Source: Lingula anatina (taxonomy: Eukaryota; Brachiopoda; Lingulata; Lingulida; Lingulidae). From it: a stretch of DNA of 30,081 bases. A program made the translations under genes and the position numbers. The notes beneath the pieces were generated by a model. The model was not told where the DNA came from. It ran no database searches and worked only from the letters and a program-made list of their open reading frames with translations. Every line of letters begins with the position of its first letter. The stretch's first letter is position 1. Shown here piece after piece: positions 1 through 11,006 of this stretch. The stretch lies in assembly GCF_001039355.2 (NCBI RefSeq), contig NW_019773780.1, forward strand, positions 18,836 through 48,916, read 5' to 3'.

Positions 1-438
1 TTTTTTCTGTTGGAAGACCATCAAAATGGAGGATGGATCAACATAGATACTTTGTAATACTGTCAGAAAATATCTCTGGGTTCGCTCCTGTTATTGACCA
101 TGTTACCTATTGTGCAAGATTAAAATTCAGTGTTGACTGACAGTGCTATTATAAGCATTATTTATTATTGCATCAAAATTGACAAAATGACCTTTTTTGC
201 ATCTTTATTTTCTGTTTTTTGTCTGTACATTTGACAGCTTTGCTGCCTTGTCTTCTCATGTAGTTAATTGGTAGTAGCATATTATCTTGAAAGAACCTTT
301 TTCTTCAACACACTGTAGTACATCACAGTTGGAGAGATTGATGGATGTTTTTTATGTTAATGCCTTTATGAAAGACTACCATTGTCTGGTTGGATTCTGT
401 CTTAAAGAACTGGCTAAACTAAATAACTTTTTCAACAG
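1..438 (+). other. RPA2 intron (3' part)
   Basis: No earlier RPA2 exon is visible here. The open frame from 287 runs across the acceptor at 437-438 in the wrong frame for RPA2 and is not coding. The 3' splice site has a short pyrimidine run ending TTTTTCAACAG. Confidence 0.7.
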
Positions 439-3247
439 GAAGCTAATTCAGAAGAGGCAGAGAGGATACGATCTGTACGAGAAAATACCTATGTGAGGTT
501 ATTCGGTCATATCCGTGCTTTCCAAGGCAAGAAAAATGTGGTTGCTTTCAGGATCCAACCAGTAACGGATATGAATGAGTTAACGACACACATTCTGGAG
601 GTCATGCAAGCCCACATGGCATCCAAAATGCACATGGAAGCAGGTGTAAGTGAAATTTTATGTATTGCTCTTATTGTGTAAGTGGGAGTAGTTATTTTTT
701 GTTTGTTTGTTTGGGGGGGGGGGGGGGATACCTTTTTAAAATTAAAATGTGAAGCATTATAAGGCAAGGTTAGACAAGTGGAGTGATATAATGTTTCCCA
801 TATTTTATTTCTGCACGACCCCCCTGTGTTTTAGGATAATATCCCAAAAAGGAAAGTGTTTGTAAAAATAATAAAAAAATAATCATATTGTCTGTTACTG
901 GTCATGATAAGTGGAATATTGCTTATCTTTACAGGATGCTCCTGCTAAGACTGTGGCAGCTGATAACACATACTCTGGGGCCCAGGGCAGCATTCCAGCC
1001 AATGGACTCACACCAATACAAGCACAGGTAAAATTGACAGCTTCGTGTCTTGTCTCTGTGAAGATAAAAGGTCTTACATAATTAACCAGTACCTACAAAG
1101 TGGGCCGATTCAGCAGATGTCTTGACTCCTCATGCTCTGACATGTGTTTCAGTGGGTCATCATTTTTCACAGGTCAGTGTCCAATGACCTAGAGAGAAAG
1201 AGGTTATTGCTTAGATAAGCCTGAAGTTGAACTGCTTATGTAATAGATAGACCCCGAGTCAGCGAGGGTTATGTGGCATACACGAGTGCGTAGCACGAGT
1301 GGATGTCACATAACCCTCGCTGACGAGGGGTCTATCTTATTTAGACCACGGGTCCATTAGCGGGTTATAACGCATTCATGCGAGACGTGCGGTTATGCGA
1401 GTTACACCACGTCTGAGTCTTTTGTTCTTCACTTCCACTGTGGTCTAAGCTCAGTGAATACTTCACCTTGAATTGTCCTTACTGAATAGTTTTGGATGTA
1501 GAGTTGAAAAAAATCTTAACACATCCATTTCTGGGGTAGCGCTAACACTTGCCAATTTAGCCAAATGCTAAAACTGACTTAAATTGGCTAAACAAAATAG
1601 GCTTGGTTTGATTTGGTTTTAGTCAAATTTAAACCGTTTTGCAAAAATAGTAATGAAAAAGTAGTGATTTGGCTAAGTGAAAAATTTGCTAGCACTACCC
1701 CAGCATTTACACTCATCCAACACAATTTTGGGGTTAATTAATTCAACAACACAGGTTTTGGTAGAAAAAGTGTTTAAATCTTGGTTGTTTCAAACAACTC
1801 AAGTCCCCTTTTTGTTGTTGCAAATGTTACTTGCCAATTTATTTTCTAGTCAGAGGAGATATTGTTATTGTCGGGTAGAAGCATGTAGAACAGTGTTAGA
1901 AATTAAGGCTGGACCATCTGCCCAGGGCTGACAACTTTCAGAACGGGCTGAGAAGTTTTCCCACCCGGCAGACATTCAGTCCAGCTACTTTTCAAGATGG
2001 CTGGACTTTTGGTCCAGCAACTAATTTTCCTAAGATGCAAACACTGATGTAGAAGCTTCTTTTTTATAACAGCCTGTTGTTCAGTGTCAAATTCCAGCTT
2101 CAAAGTCTTGTTATAATGTAAATAATTGTTTACTCATGACCGTAAAGGTAATTTATTATAATTTTCTACTGTTACGGTTAAGAGTGGCAAATAAATATTT
2201 GTTGACATTAAAATTGTTATGTGCATATTTCAAAAAAAGAAAAGAAAAAAGCCTCATGAAAAGATGAACTGTGTGTTAGCTCATCAGAACCAAACAGAAT
2301 GCCCCCTTGTGAGATAAAATGCAGTAACATGTGCATTCTGATTTCTGTAGTAAAAAGCTGTTAAAAAGCAAAATGTTTTTTTCCTTCAGGTAACAAAATC
2401 ATATTAAACAATTTTGGAAAAGAGCCATGATTTAATGTTAAAGAATTTAACTTAAAATATTGATGGCCAAATTATGTGTGCTAAAATAAGACTATATTGA
2501 TAACTGGTACAGTTACAGCATTGAAAAAAAGAGGGAGTGTTTTTTGAACTAATCAAAACCAAAATTGATAGCCTTTGGCTCACTTGGATTTAGATTTAAT
2601 GTAAAACTTGCAGATTTACGCATTCATAAATATAACATGTATCATAAAAATAATAGGAAGTATGGACAATATTGATTATTGTAGGACCTTTTCGCGGGCT
2701 TGTATATCATGTGTTATGTAACTTGAACTGAGATAGTTTGATTGATCATTTCCAGGTAGCACAGACAATAAGTGACTGTCGAGACGAGCAAGGTGTGAGT
2801 GTTTATGAAATAGCAAAACAACTGGAAGGTCTGACGGAGAAAGCCATCAGGTAGTTTTACTTTATTGGATAATTTTGCTGCAATAGCTCAAATCACTATG
2901 GAGCTATTTGGCTGTTGTGACTAGTCATTCAAACTATTTTTCTTTTGCTTTAAAGTTGCTGTTTTTTGTTTGTTTTGAATTACTTCACTTTGGTATTCTC
3001 TGTAGTTTACTATTTCAGTGTTGTTCCCAGTTAAGGTATGATAAATTTTTATGTACGCAGATTTTGTTTTAATATGTTTTCCTGTCACATGAAAGTGTAA
3101 AGTGTCAAGAGTGATAGATTAAAAAATGTGCATAGTTTGTCAAAAAAAAGTGAATTTTCTTTCAGGAGTGCCATCGAATTTCTAAGCAGTGAAGGGCACA
3201 TCTATTCCACAATTGATGACGACCACTACAAAGCAACAGATTCCTAA
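439..3247 (+). CDS. RPA2: Replication protein A 32 kDa subunit, 3' part (four exons)
   Basis: RPA2 is the middle subunit of the heterotrimeric RPA complex, which coats single-stranded DNA in the nucleus during replication, repair and checkpoint signalling. Exons are 439-645, 935-1027, 2756-2850 and 3166-3247 (TAA at 3245). All have AG acceptors and GT donors, and the phases join cleanly (0, 0, 2). The donor at 646 (GTAAGT) is preferred over GT at 644 because it keeps the frame. Exon 1 encodes the end of the OB fold, including [14 protein letters not shown] and [17 protein letters not shown]. Exon 2 is a linker ending in [13 protein letters not shown]. Exons 3-4 encode the C-terminal winged helix, ending in [20 protein letters not shown] before S-stop. 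These blocks match the order and spacing of animal RPA2. The Ser-rich phosphorylated N-terminus and the first half of the OB fold are missing, so they must lie upstream of the window. The intron at 1028-2755 carries several inverted-repeat elements. Identity is very secure. Confidence 0.93.
713..727 (+). repeat. Poly-G tract (15 G)
   Basis: An uninterrupted run of 15 G follows GTTTGTTTGTTT in the first RPA2 intron of this window. It is a simple repeat whose length may be inaccurate or polymorphic. Confidence 0.8.
1245..1337. repeat. 31-bp-arm inverted repeat (MITE-like hairpin)
   Basis: The arms 1245-1275 and 1307-1337 are reverse complements at 29 of 31 positions, beginning AGATAGACCCC and ending in GGTTATGTG. 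The 31-nt spacer holds the octamer CACGAGTG twice, separated by CGTAG. CpG content is high compared with the surrounding intron. The element lies in the RPA2 intron between exons 2 and 3. A foldback mobile element is the likely explanation, but no transposase is present and no clear target-site duplication is seen. Confidence 0.75.
1341..1448. repeat. Short inverted-repeat segment bounded by TTAGACCAC
   Basis: TTAGACCAC (1341-1349) and its reverse complement GTGGTCTAA (1440-1448) bracket a CpG-rich stretch directly after the larger hairpin. It may be the rest of the same element or an independent one. The arms are only 9 bp, so the call is weak. Confidence 0.35.
1531..1703. mobile_element. 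173-bp MITE with imperfect TIRs and CATTT target duplication
   Basis: The left end CTGGGGTAGCGCTAAC (1531-1546) and the reverse complement of the right end (1688-1703, CTGGGGTAGTGCTAGC) match at 14 of 16 positions. The pentamer CATTT flanks both sides (1526-1530 and 1704-1708), as expected of a target-site duplication. Subterminal copies of TTAGCCAAAT occur in inverted orientation. The element is non-coding and AT-rich inside, and sits in the RPA2 intron. The transposase superfamily cannot be named from these ends. Confidence 0.7.
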
Positions 3248-4900
3248 GGAAATGTAATTGGGATTCTTTTTACATGAACTAATTGTTGAAGAGCAGAACA
3301 ATCACCTAAGGGTGTTGGAAATTAATTCCTTGCCTTTCTTTCAAGTAAAAGGTTAAAACACCATCTGTGCAGCACTCTGCAAGTGCTTGTCACTTGTCAA
3401 ACCACTACCCTTTACCTGGATCACAAAGAGAAAGGATTTTAGTAGATCTTCACACATATATTCTCTGGATGTTTCTCCACATGTTTATGTACCATATACT
3501 GAGAATTTTTTTGGGGAAAAAATATGGTTCTCCAGCTGGCCCCTGGTGGCAAGCATTACACTGCTGGTCTTCTTTGATTACACTGTAAGAAAGTCTTCCG
3601 TATTCATATTTTTTCCTATGTTGTTGAGTCGTTAAAATATACCATCATTAAGGGATTAAGTACTTTTTTGAGACTTAAAAAGGCCAAGTACATTTTGTGT
3701 TTAGTGTTATATAGACTTTTTTTCAAAGGAAGAAAATTTAGTCTGTATTTGACAAATGGTTACTTCATAGATTGATCAAAATAACTGCAGAAATGACATT
3801 ACTCTTTTTACTCTTAATATATAACTGATCAAATCTTATTGTCAACTGATTCCAACTGGATACAATTCAAAGTAATCTGCACAAGTATTGCCAATAGTCC
3901 AGAAGATCTATTTTTGCCAATGAAAAAATATTCAGTTCCTTTTGACATAAAAATGCAACTCGTCATGAAATTTAATTCAGTTATTAATATCATGGAGATA
4001 TCAAGGAGACTATGAAAAAATGAAGTGTTCTATTTAAAGTATGGGAATCATCAAGATCCTTTGTGCTATTATGAAGCAGTCCAGAGGTAAATATATGTTG
4101 TGAGGCTGAGGACCTGTGGAAAGTTGTTTCAGTCTGCTGGAGATGTGGCGTGAGCATACCAAAGCAGTTACCTAAATCTAGGTGATGACAGGGAGCGTAG
4201 GTTTGATAGGATAAAGCTGCCTGCAGTACATTGAAACTCACGGTGGTATAAATATGAATAAAGTGTCAATTTCAATATCATTAAAATGTATTAAATCAAT
4301 GACCTTGACCGATGACTATTTTTTAAATTCAAGTAAATCACTTGGTTATGCTTTTAACCCAGAGCTGAATGCGGCCTTCCAAGAAGGTCAACAGGAATGA
4401 TTAATACAAATTGCAACTGCTTTTAACATATAACTTTACTTTTGAAGTAAAGGAACCATTTGCAATTTTTGACTCCTAATGTTTCAGTTGAACCTGTATT
4501 CTTTGTTTCTTTGTGGGCAAATACTATGTATATACATCATGATGGTATAGTTATCATTTTTTGCATACGTGTTGGCCATAATGTAGGACTGACTTTTATT
4601 ACCTCATATCTAGAGCAAGGTTGAAAGAGATTGTTGAAACGTGCTCCTGTAATTAGTATTCTGTTAGGGCCCCCGATTTTCCAGCTGTGAGTACGTGAAC
4701 TGAAAACTGGAAAGAAGATTGCATCATGGATGTTTCGGAGTTTTGCAGATCCATAATTCCTCATCAGACTTCACAGTACAAATGTTTGATACTGCATTTG
4801 TTTTTGTTTCATTTACAAAAACATGCCGTTTTCGACGTCAACATTATTTGTTATTTAAGGGATTTTCATGTTTTAAATAAAAAATTTAAATTATGAAACT
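3248..4900 (+). other. Putative RPA2 3' UTR and flank
   Basis: No coding exon is seen here on either strand. AATAAA hexamers on the plus strand lie at 4257-4262 and 4876-4881, so the RPA2 message could end near 4.28 kb or near 4.9 kb. Short open frames within it show no family resemblance. Confidence 0.4.
4876..4881 (+). terminator. Candidate distal poly(A) signal of RPA2
   Basis: AATAAA lies in an AT-rich context 1.6 kb past the RPA2 stop, 90 bp before the opposing candidate signal of the minus-strand ligase. There is no transcript evidence, so this is inference. Confidence 0.3.
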
Positions 4901-4970
4901 TGGGTCTTGCGGTGCCTTTCTCTATGCTAATATTATAAAATATAAGCAACACATGGAATGAAGCATGTTC

Positions 4971-4976
4971 TTTATT
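4971..4976 (-). terminator. Candidate poly(A) signal of the RING-CH ligase gene
   Basis: TTTATT on the plus strand reads AATAAA on the minus strand. It lies about 2.9 kb past the ligase stop codon, with no intervening gene, and faces the candidate RPA2 signal. This is inference only. Confidence 0.3.
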
Positions 4977-7865
4977 TAAGATTTTAATGATAAAAATAGA
5001 GCAAATCCATTTAAAACTTCTAAGAATAATTAAAAGTCATGATCTAGTATTCCCAAGATGTCTATTTACAATTGTCTAACATCTATAACAATATACTGAA
5101 AGATACTAAGAAAGTATGAATGAGTGAGTGACTGCCCAGCAGCCGAATAAGTTTCATAGGCTGTTTTGTTTGCTGCTCTGGGAAATATCAGTGAAAATAT
5201 TGAGCAAATACAATTGCAAAGCTTGCTATAGTTGTAAGAACTACACAAATAATTTTGACGGTGTTAGGTGTGGTATTTGCTGGTGTTTAAGAGTCAAAAC
5301 CACTGTAAATATTATATATACATATGGTGAACAGCAGTCCTATGAAGTCTTTTTCATAATTAGGCACACTCATTTGGAAAAACAAGAAAAAAAGTCCCAA
5401 TGCTTCCATGTGCATGAAAAAAAAAAATGTTACAGTTATTTACAGTTTGGTAACCTTCACAGTATTCACGGTCTAACTACAAACCCACCTCTGAAAAAAT
5501 CAGGGTATCTGAGCCGCAAATAATACACCATCATTTGCAGTAACTCTTACAAATTACAATCAAGTTTCAGTTAATCCTGGTAATGCAACCACTCGGAGGT
5601 CATAAATACTTCCTACAGAAGAAAGTACCAAAACTAGCTGTTGGTCCTTGTGATTCATTCTTATACTAAATCAACTGAATTACAGTTTTTTATTTTTTGG
5701 AACAGAAGTGGTTTATCATGACCGTTTCAGCTATTTACATCACATCAAAGCAAACAGAATCATATTTAGCAAAACTGTTATTCTCACAGATCTATCTGTA
5801 TAGTAGCACCACTATGGTTTAAGAAAATCAAATAATTTAGCCATCCTTTCTGTCCATTTTATGGAACCTTTCAGGCAAAGCAATAATGAAGAATTACACA
5901 GCTTAAGGCTTTTTAAGAGTATCATTTCCTTTGGCAAGCTTTTAGACAGGAAAAATACACCTGTATATAATAAACAAAATGGGTATGGCATGGGTGCTGG
6001 TTTTTACATAGAAATGCCTAATCTATCTGATGTGTGCAAAGTATTTCTATTGCATTTTGTCATTATAATCATAATCCTACATATCCTGGAATATATGTAG
6101 GGAATAAAACAAGCTGTTATAACCTACTGATAGTTTTCTTTAAAATCATATTAAAACACCATGCAACATGTTATTATGCATTTGTGAACATGTAGTTGCC
6201 TTCTTCACTGTATAACATCACTAATTTTTATAAGCTGTCAAGAATATTTAATTTTTTTATGAGGCAAGGAGTAAATCTGTAATAACAACAAAATGGTGCA
6301 TTTACCATTAAATCTATATACAGTGATGCTGGTCTTTCCTTAAAGCAATAATATAATGAAGCAAGCTCATGTTACAATGAAATTAAAATTCAACAAAGAC
6401 ATCTTGTGACAATATCATTACAAGATTCAATGGACTCATAACAAAAGCATAAAAAAATAATATCATGATTTTCGCCTCTTTTGATACCATGCTCTTATTT
6501 TGTTTTGAAGTATTACATTCCAGAAAAAATAGAACTTGTGTCACTTGACCTTGAAAATATCCCATTTCAAAATATGCCTCAATTAAGTGCAAACCTCTTG
6601 TAGCAATCACTGTCAGTCTTGAAACCTATAAAGTTTATCTTATCACTCACAAAACAGGATATAAAACTCCTTGTGCTTATTACAGGCAATGTTTTTCTTA
6701 ATCAGTCAGGTGTGGGTATTCTAAATATCATGGTTGCACATCTGTTAAATGTGCTCACTCTAAAATTAACACATCGTACTTCATATGCTAAAACAACATG
6801 AACATCAGCAAAACAGAGCTTTATGTATATCAAAATTGACAGAATTTCAATGAATGGACATTATTTCAACTAAAAAAAAAACAACCTAGCATTGCTCTGC
6901 GGAACAAGGTGACCACCTCCTGTAAACAAGTACAAGGTATTCTATATAGGGTTTTCATGCCAAATCTCATTTTATTCAGGAATCATTGCTTGCCTATCCC
7001 TGCACACCAATTCAAAGTTTTGTGCCATTTCATATTAAATAAGTTACTTTTAAATAAATCTGGCTTAGTTAAGACAGCTATGTCTTCTCAACAAGGATAC
7101 ATTAACATCAAACTTTTATCTGAGGGATTTTATCATTTCTATGGCCTGAATTGGAGAAGATTAGTACCTCTGCAGGATATTTAGACATAAAATTGTAACT
7201 TTGGGACATTTCCAAATGCCTATAGTATACCTTTAACCCATGTTACTTCATACATTGTTTATATAAGCATGATATAAAAACAGACTTGACTCATCATTGT
7301 GACTACCTGTGACAAAAGCTTGATGCTGGCTTCAAGCACAACAAACTAACTACATATGGGAGCACTATGATATCAGGAACGAACAGATTATTTTGTCACC
7401 AAGGTGCACCTTCATATATAACTTCTATACTTATACAAAGTCTTACATGCAATGTGCACTTCCACTGTCCTTGATATATGTGGACTTCAACTGCTTTGAC
7501 AGCATTTAAAGAAAACTGATAACTGTGCAGATATACAAGCAATCAAGGTTTAACAAACTCAAGCTAATGTCAGCTATATACCTGATCTACCTCTTACCCT
7601 ACTAAAATCTGAGACAAGCCTTTATAGCCCTGATCAAGTATGTTCAGGAGAGCTTGCCCATACAAATTGGCAGATCTTAATATTTCCCAATATGATCTAG
7701 TGTCTGTAGAAATACTGAGAATTTCAAATTAAAATTTGAAATTCAGGATGATTTTTCCACCCCCTAAATATAAGTAGCAATTTAAGATAAAGTATGTCAA
7801 TCCATCATTGAGATAAGGTGTAATACTTCCATACAGATAGTGTATTTGTATAGTTTCCCAAAAGG
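4977..7865 (-). other. Putative long 3' UTR of the RING-CH ligase
   Basis: This is 2.9 kb of AT-rich sequence without a credible coding exon on either strand, directly after the ligase stop codon in its direction of transcription. It contains five minus-strand matches to the Pumilio-type motif TGTANATA and a perfect 12-bp-arm hairpin at 7719-7744. That it is one continuous UTR is inference. Confidence 0.35.
7719..7744. repeat. Perfect 12-bp-arm AT-rich hairpin
   Basis: GAATTTCAAATT (7719-7730) is followed after two A by its exact reverse complement (7733-7744). It lies about 120 bp past the ligase stop codon, so it would form a stem in the 3' UTR. Confidence 0.6.
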
Positions 7866-9416
7866 TCACACCAGCACAGGATGGCCTTGAACATCTTCAC
7901 AATCCTTGCCCTTGTCGTACTCCTCAATCTCCCACTGCATATTCTGCATTATAAACTTAACGATCAGCTGGTAGACTGTATGTTTTGCTTTGATTTGAAC
8001 TGACATGGCAATGAAGAAGGAAACGAAAAATAAAACCCCACAAATCAGGGTAACTATCTCCTCTGTTGTCAAGTCAACTTTGTTGCGAGGGAATTTGCTG
8101 ATCTGGCCCTTATCTGACAGAAAACACATAACAGTAATGACTGCACAGGACAGCATGACAATGACATTGATGAGAAAGACGCTGTGGAGGATTTTGTCTC
8201 GTCCATTTACCCTCGGGAGTCTGAAGTGGTTACACTGGAAGAAAGACAAGTTCATATTCAGATCATCTGAAAATAATAATATTGAAATAACTATGATCAA
8301 TCTATTTGATTAAATTTGACATTAACATACTCCCTGGTATTAACTGTTACAACTTTTTATCAAAACATTTAGCAAAAAATGTTTTTCAACAATCAAGAAA
8401 AATCTAAGTGTGCAAAAAGCACCATTATCATATTTTTTTATTATTTTTTCCATTACTATGAATTCAGTACACATATATAACAAATTCTTAACAACAAGCA
8501 TCATATATAAAAATGCATATCATGCCATCTTCTCAAGCATGAACTTCAAATGGTTACAAATATATTTAAGTGGGCTAAAAATAGGAAGACTGATTTTTCT
8601 TCAAGGAATATCATGCATACTGAGATCCACCCTTGCTGATTCATTAAATTCCCCCTAAGTCCCGCAGACCTGTCAAAAGTGAAACTTAAACCCTATTAGT
8701 AAATAAATTGTGTTTAAACTGACAGAGTTGTCCTAAAGTGAAAATAAAATTCAGTGCACAAATAAACTTTGGCACCAAATTCAAGGATAACCTGTAACCT
8801 GTAATCTAACCCACATACAGAATTTTCTACATGCAGAACTTTTTTCTACACTGTACATGCTTCTTGTCATGTTGATAGTTCATTTGAGGTACACACCGAC
8901 TGTGTATATACGCCTATAGTAGTAAACTACTCCACTCATAACTGACTGTTCTGTTAAATATAGAATACTACACTAGATACCAAACACAAAATTAGCACTG
9001 GAGTTGTATCCTGTAGTTTGGTGAACAAAACACTCCTCCTCAGCATTTAAGGAAGTTAAATAATTTGGGCACAGTCAATATTACAACTTAAATCGACATA
9101 CATATAGATATATAACTCTAATATGCACAACTTGTACCCTCAGTTTACCCTTCATAATACTTACTTTGAACTTCTTGTGCCGATGAAACTGGTAATGACA
9201 CAGCTCACACTTGGGTGGCTTCCTAGTCTTGCGTGAGCAAACTTCCAACCATCTCTGAAATATATATATATATATTTTTTTTTTTCTGCAATTAATTTTT
9301 TCTTACAAAAATTTTGTGTAAATTACATCTGAATAAGTCCCAATTGTAAATTTTCAGAAAGTACAGGTTTATTATCTATCCAAAATAAAGGTGCCTTGAT
9401 CTTCAGTCAATGGGAT

Positions 9417-9454
<38 letters not shown>

Positions 9455-10966
9455 GTAAATTTGTAATGTACCAGCCATAGCAGCAAAGTACTTTTCAGTG
9501 TTACAGTAATTGACGATTCACTCCTTACATTTTCACGGGGAACACAACTACTAATTTAACATTTGCGAAGGTTAACTTCTTTTAATGAAACAGCAAAATG
9601 AATGCTTGTAAATGTTATCTTGGGAGTTGTATGCCTTTGATGAGAAGAGCCAAGCAACAGAAATATATTGATAAGCTGAAACATGAACGTGTTATATATC
9701 AGTCATATATACCAACATACTTGGTATACAGCCAAGATATGCAGTAGTCTATTGACTCAACTTAAAACAAGAGTGGATTTGAACCCATGAGGGTACACAA
9801 CCCAAAATTAAGGTAAATATCAAGTCCTCAGCTGCAGAGCCACAGAGCAGCTGACTTCACATGCTAATCAATACTGGGTTGCTAGCTGCAACATGATGCT
9901 GCTTCACAATGCAAACTGTGGCTGTGTGCACCTATACTATAATTGTCATACTTGGACACAAAACTATCAATTGCTTTTCACCTTAAAAAAATCAATTATT
10001 GTTAATTCCCACAGTATGGCCCATTTCCATGAAACAATTCCCATATAATTTAAGACAAATTTTCCCATAATGATTTACTCTGCTAAAAACATCATAGTTA
10101 TGATGTATAGTTATGATATTCACTATACGCAAGCTTACCATTGGTGTATTCAGGAGGAAAATTATAATCCTATTTTAATAGAAATTTTGGGATAAATGCA
10201 TCTTTCCTTCAGTGTTTGACTTGTTAACTCAATATTGGCCTTGGCATTTGGCTTGAAATAACCCTGTGCATAGGGGGCTATATTTTGCCAAAGTTACATA
10301 TAGACATGTACCAGTCCATTTTCAATGTCAATAATGTACCTAACCAACCCTTACCAGAAATAAGGATAGTCCCAGAGCACATATTTCATTTTTTTTTTTT
10401 TTGCCTTGAATTCTTCATATAAAAACAGTCCTCCAAGACCTTTCCAAAATATATATCTAAAGCCAAGTCACAGCTGTGTGCAATGCTAAACAAACTTACA
10501 CTTTCATTTCAAAAAACTTTTACCGAGTCTTACATAACGTGTTCTGAATCAGTAAATGAAACTAAATAAATAAATGAATCATTGAAATGAGTTCACTTGC
10601 AATAACTGGATCACTGTCTATTTGTCTCAAAATTTTCATTTGGCTGGAAGCAAACTTAATTGTAGCACATGGGTGACATCTACTCACCTTTAAACATGTG
10701 ACATGTATAAACTGAAGGGTTCCTGAGCACCTGCACGGTGAGATCAGTGCATCCTGGGCTGTGTCTGGCATATGGCATATTCGACAGATTGGGTTCAAAG
10801 AGTTGGCCGAACTAGCCTCAGAGTAAGGTGCATCTGGCAAAGGCAAAAGGTGTTTCTTTGGTGATTCCTCAGACTGGGATGAAAAACTCTGCCCCTCCAT
10901 AGGATTGATATGTATTCCAACGAGAGGCAAGAAAGGCGTAGGTCCCTCTTCTGGTGGATCCCCCAT
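7866..10966 (-). CDS. RING-CH (MARCH-type) membrane E3 ubiquitin ligase, three coding exons
   Basis: Minus-strand exons are 10688-10966, 9165-9254 and 7866-8234, all joined in phase 0 with GTGAGT and GTAAGT donors. They give about 245 residues, normal for small MARCH proteins. The RING-CH runs from about residue 72: ICRICH, then CRC, x7, H, x2, C (SPCRCSGTLQFIHVTC), then CELC in exon 2, which is the C4HC3 pattern. Two hydrophobic segments follow in the last exon (around FLINVIVMLSCAVITVMCFL and VTLICGVLFFVSFFIAM), as in MARCH proteins that anchor in endosomal or plasma membranes and ubiquitinate membrane cargo. The tail QWEIEEYDKGKDCED resembles the MARCH4/9/11 group. The last residues PVLV could be a PDZ ligand. 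The start is the Met of MGDPPEEGP (10966; G at -3 and +4). The frame stays open back to the acceptor at 11007, so an upstream coding exon is possible. The second half of the RING has a longer basic loop than usual (VCSRKTRKPPK). The exact subfamily is not certain. Confidence 0.88.
9419..9449. repeat. Poly-T tract in ligase intron
   Basis: An uninterrupted run of about 31 T lies in the intron between the two RING-encoding exons. It reads as poly-A on the gene's own strand and could be a retroposon tail, though no element body is recognised next to it. Confidence 0.6.
9775..9865 (-). mobile_element. Degenerate tRNA-like or SINE-head sequence
   Basis: On the minus strand, a B-box-like GGGTTCAAATCC (9786-9775) follows an A-box-like TGGCTCTGCAG (9842-9832) at an internal-promoter spacing of about 46 bp. 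Between them lies AGCTGAGGACTTG, which recalls the D-arm/anticodon region of tRNA-derived SINEs. I cannot fold a convincing cloverleaf, so a decayed SINE head is more likely than a functional tRNA. Confidence 0.35.
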
Positions 10967-11005
10967 TCCTTTTTGCTGTACAATTTCTATGAACAGATCC
11001 TTTTT

Positions 11006-11006
11006 C
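11006..11006 (-). other. 3' splice site before the first coding exon of the ligase
   Basis: On the minus strand TTTTCTTTTAG precedes G at 11006. The exon enters in phase 2, and the frame is open from here to the proposed start Met 40 bases in. This leaves both a UTR exon and a coding exon upstream as possibilities. Confidence 0.6.

Noticed and set aside
287-496. 69-residue open frame at the left edge
   Set aside because: It crosses the RPA2 acceptor in a different frame from the conserved exon.
5128-5523. 131-residue plus-strand open frame
   Set aside because: It is Lys/Asn/Tyr-rich with no family resemblance, in AT-rich sequence that fits a 3' UTR on the opposite strand.
8005-8313. 102-residue plus-strand open frame
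   Set aside because: It lies antisense to the last exon of the RING-CH ligase, whose transmembrane segments and conserved tail are clear on the minus strand.
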